This document shows positions 5,862 through 6,298 of a DNA stretch of 6,298 nucleotides, piece after piece. Where the stretch lies: NCBI GenBank assembly GCA_026986655.1, contig JALSOD010000306.1, positions 1 through 6,298 of the forward strand. The letters are read 5' to 3'. The notes below the pieces were generated by a model. It did no database searches. It was not told where the DNA came from and saw only the letters and a program-made list of their open reading frames with translations. The translations under genes were made by a program, and so were the position numbers. Origin of the DNA: Caldifarciminota bacterium. Its GTDB lineage: Bacteria > Hydrothermota > Hydrothermia > B15-G9 > WFZT01. Position 1 is the first letter of the stretch. Every line of letters starts with the position of its first letter.

Positions 5862-6298
5862 TTTTAATTTCCTCTAAAATTTTTGGTAAAATTTCTCCTG
5901 CGGGCGCCATAAAAGAGAAATCGGCAATGGCGGTTACAGGAGTGCGTTCAATGTTCACTTCGATGATTAGAGCCCCATTTTCTTTTGCTTCAAATGGTAA
6001 CCGGGCTGCTGGGTACACCACAGCCGAAGTTCCAACAACAAAGAAAAATTCTGACTTTCGAGCTATTTCAAAGCTTTTCCTCAGTGCATCCATCGGTAGC
6101 ATTTCTCCGAACCACACCACATCCGGTCTCAGAAGTCCACCACATTCAGGGCACTTTGGGAGTTTACCCTTCTCGAATTCAAATTCTTTGTAAATCCGTC
6201 CACACTTTGTGCATTTTGCCCGAAGGAGATTGCCATGTAGCTCGATAACGTTTTTTGAACCCGCCTTTTGATGCAAATTATCAACATTCTGAGTAATC
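5854..6298 (-). CDS. Sirtuin NAD+-dependent protein deacylase, C-terminal part (5' end outside window)
   Basis: The frame is open to the window edge; 147 residues are visible, beginning ITQNVDNLHQKAGS. Sirtuins remove acyl groups from lysines using NAD+, releasing nicotinamide and O-acyl-ADP-ribose. Visible marks, numbered from the first complete codon, are TQNVD (2-6), the catalytic histidine in ELHG (H21), a structural zinc site of two CxxC pairs (C29/C32 and C49/C52), RPDVVWFGE (57-65), GTSAVVYPA (89-97) and EVN (113-115). VVWFGE is typical of CobB/SIRT5-like (class III) sirtuins, but the Tyr and Arg that define deacylation of acidic acyl groups lie upstream of the window, so this subclass cannot be confirmed. 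The TTG at about 6274-6276 inside DNLH is not a real start, because conserved residues continue upstream of it. The TAA lies within the first codons of pyruvate kinase (8-base overlap), suggesting co-expression. Confidence 0.95.
   Translation of the reverse strand, partial: ITQNVDNLHQKAGSKNVIELHGNLLRAKCTKCGRIYKEFEFEKGKLPKCPECGGLLRPDVVWFGEMLPMDALRKSFEIARKSEFFFVVGTSAVVYPAARLPFEAKENGALIIEVNIERTPVTAIADFSFMAPAGEILPKILEEIKNG

Noticed and set aside
5854..6276. Reading the sirtuin as a complete 140-residue gene starting at a TTG
   Set aside because: The codon is the Leu of the conserved QNVDNLHQ stretch, and the frame continues with conserved residues to the window edge, so the gene is cut by the window rather than short.
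1..6298. A defence, toxin-antitoxin or mobile-element system
   Set aside because: The sirtuin, the CBS 'hemolysin-like' protein and the MBL hydrolase could suggest one by name, but all look like housekeeping-type family members; there is no transposase, integrase, repeat, nuclease or toxin gene.

Overview
The window is a single, tightly packed gene cluster. Eight genes all read on the minus strand, so transcription runs from base 6298 down to base 1, and no base lies between any two of them. In order of transcription they are: a sirtuin NAD+-dependent protein deacylase (5' end outside the window), pyruvate kinase, an FAD-dependent oxidoreductase of the COG2509 type with a four-cysteine motif, a DUF502 two-helix membrane protein, a soluble CBS-pair/CorC-HlyC protein, a ferritin-like (rubrerythrin-type) diiron protein, a metallo-beta-lactamase-fold hydrolase, and the N-terminal part of a PPC/DUF296 domain protein (3' end outside the window). 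Junctions are overlaps of 8, 0 (stop directly followed by start), 11, 14, 8, 4 and 4 bases.

The organism looks bacterial. DUF502 and CorC-type proteins are mainly bacterial families, and several starts have purine-rich Shine-Dalgarno sequences, including two perfect AGGAGG. The DNA is AT-leaning, and the proteins are rich in Lys, Glu and Ile. The gene set (rubrerythrin-like protein, COG2509 oxidoreductase with cysteines) fits an anaerobic, perhaps thermophilic bacterium or a little-cultivated lineage. I cannot name a phylum from the sequence. There are no tRNAs, rRNAs, mobile elements, CRISPR repeats, intergenic promoters or terminators, and no gene-free stretch.

The genes form one probable transcription unit mixing central metabolism (pyruvate kinase), NAD+-linked protein deacylation (sirtuin), redox and metal chemistry (FAD protein, diiron protein, MBL hydrolase), membrane or ion functions (DUF502, CBS/CorC) and a PPC-domain protein. 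None of them is an obvious defence or mobile gene. The most notable features are the zero-gap layout; the pyruvate kinase and FAD oxidoreductase lying in the same reading frame, separated by a single TAG; a pyruvate kinase whose cation-site motif matches the K+-independent type; and a diiron protein whose second ExxH motif reads ExxD. A shared redox or energy-status function for the cluster is an inference from co-occurrence only.
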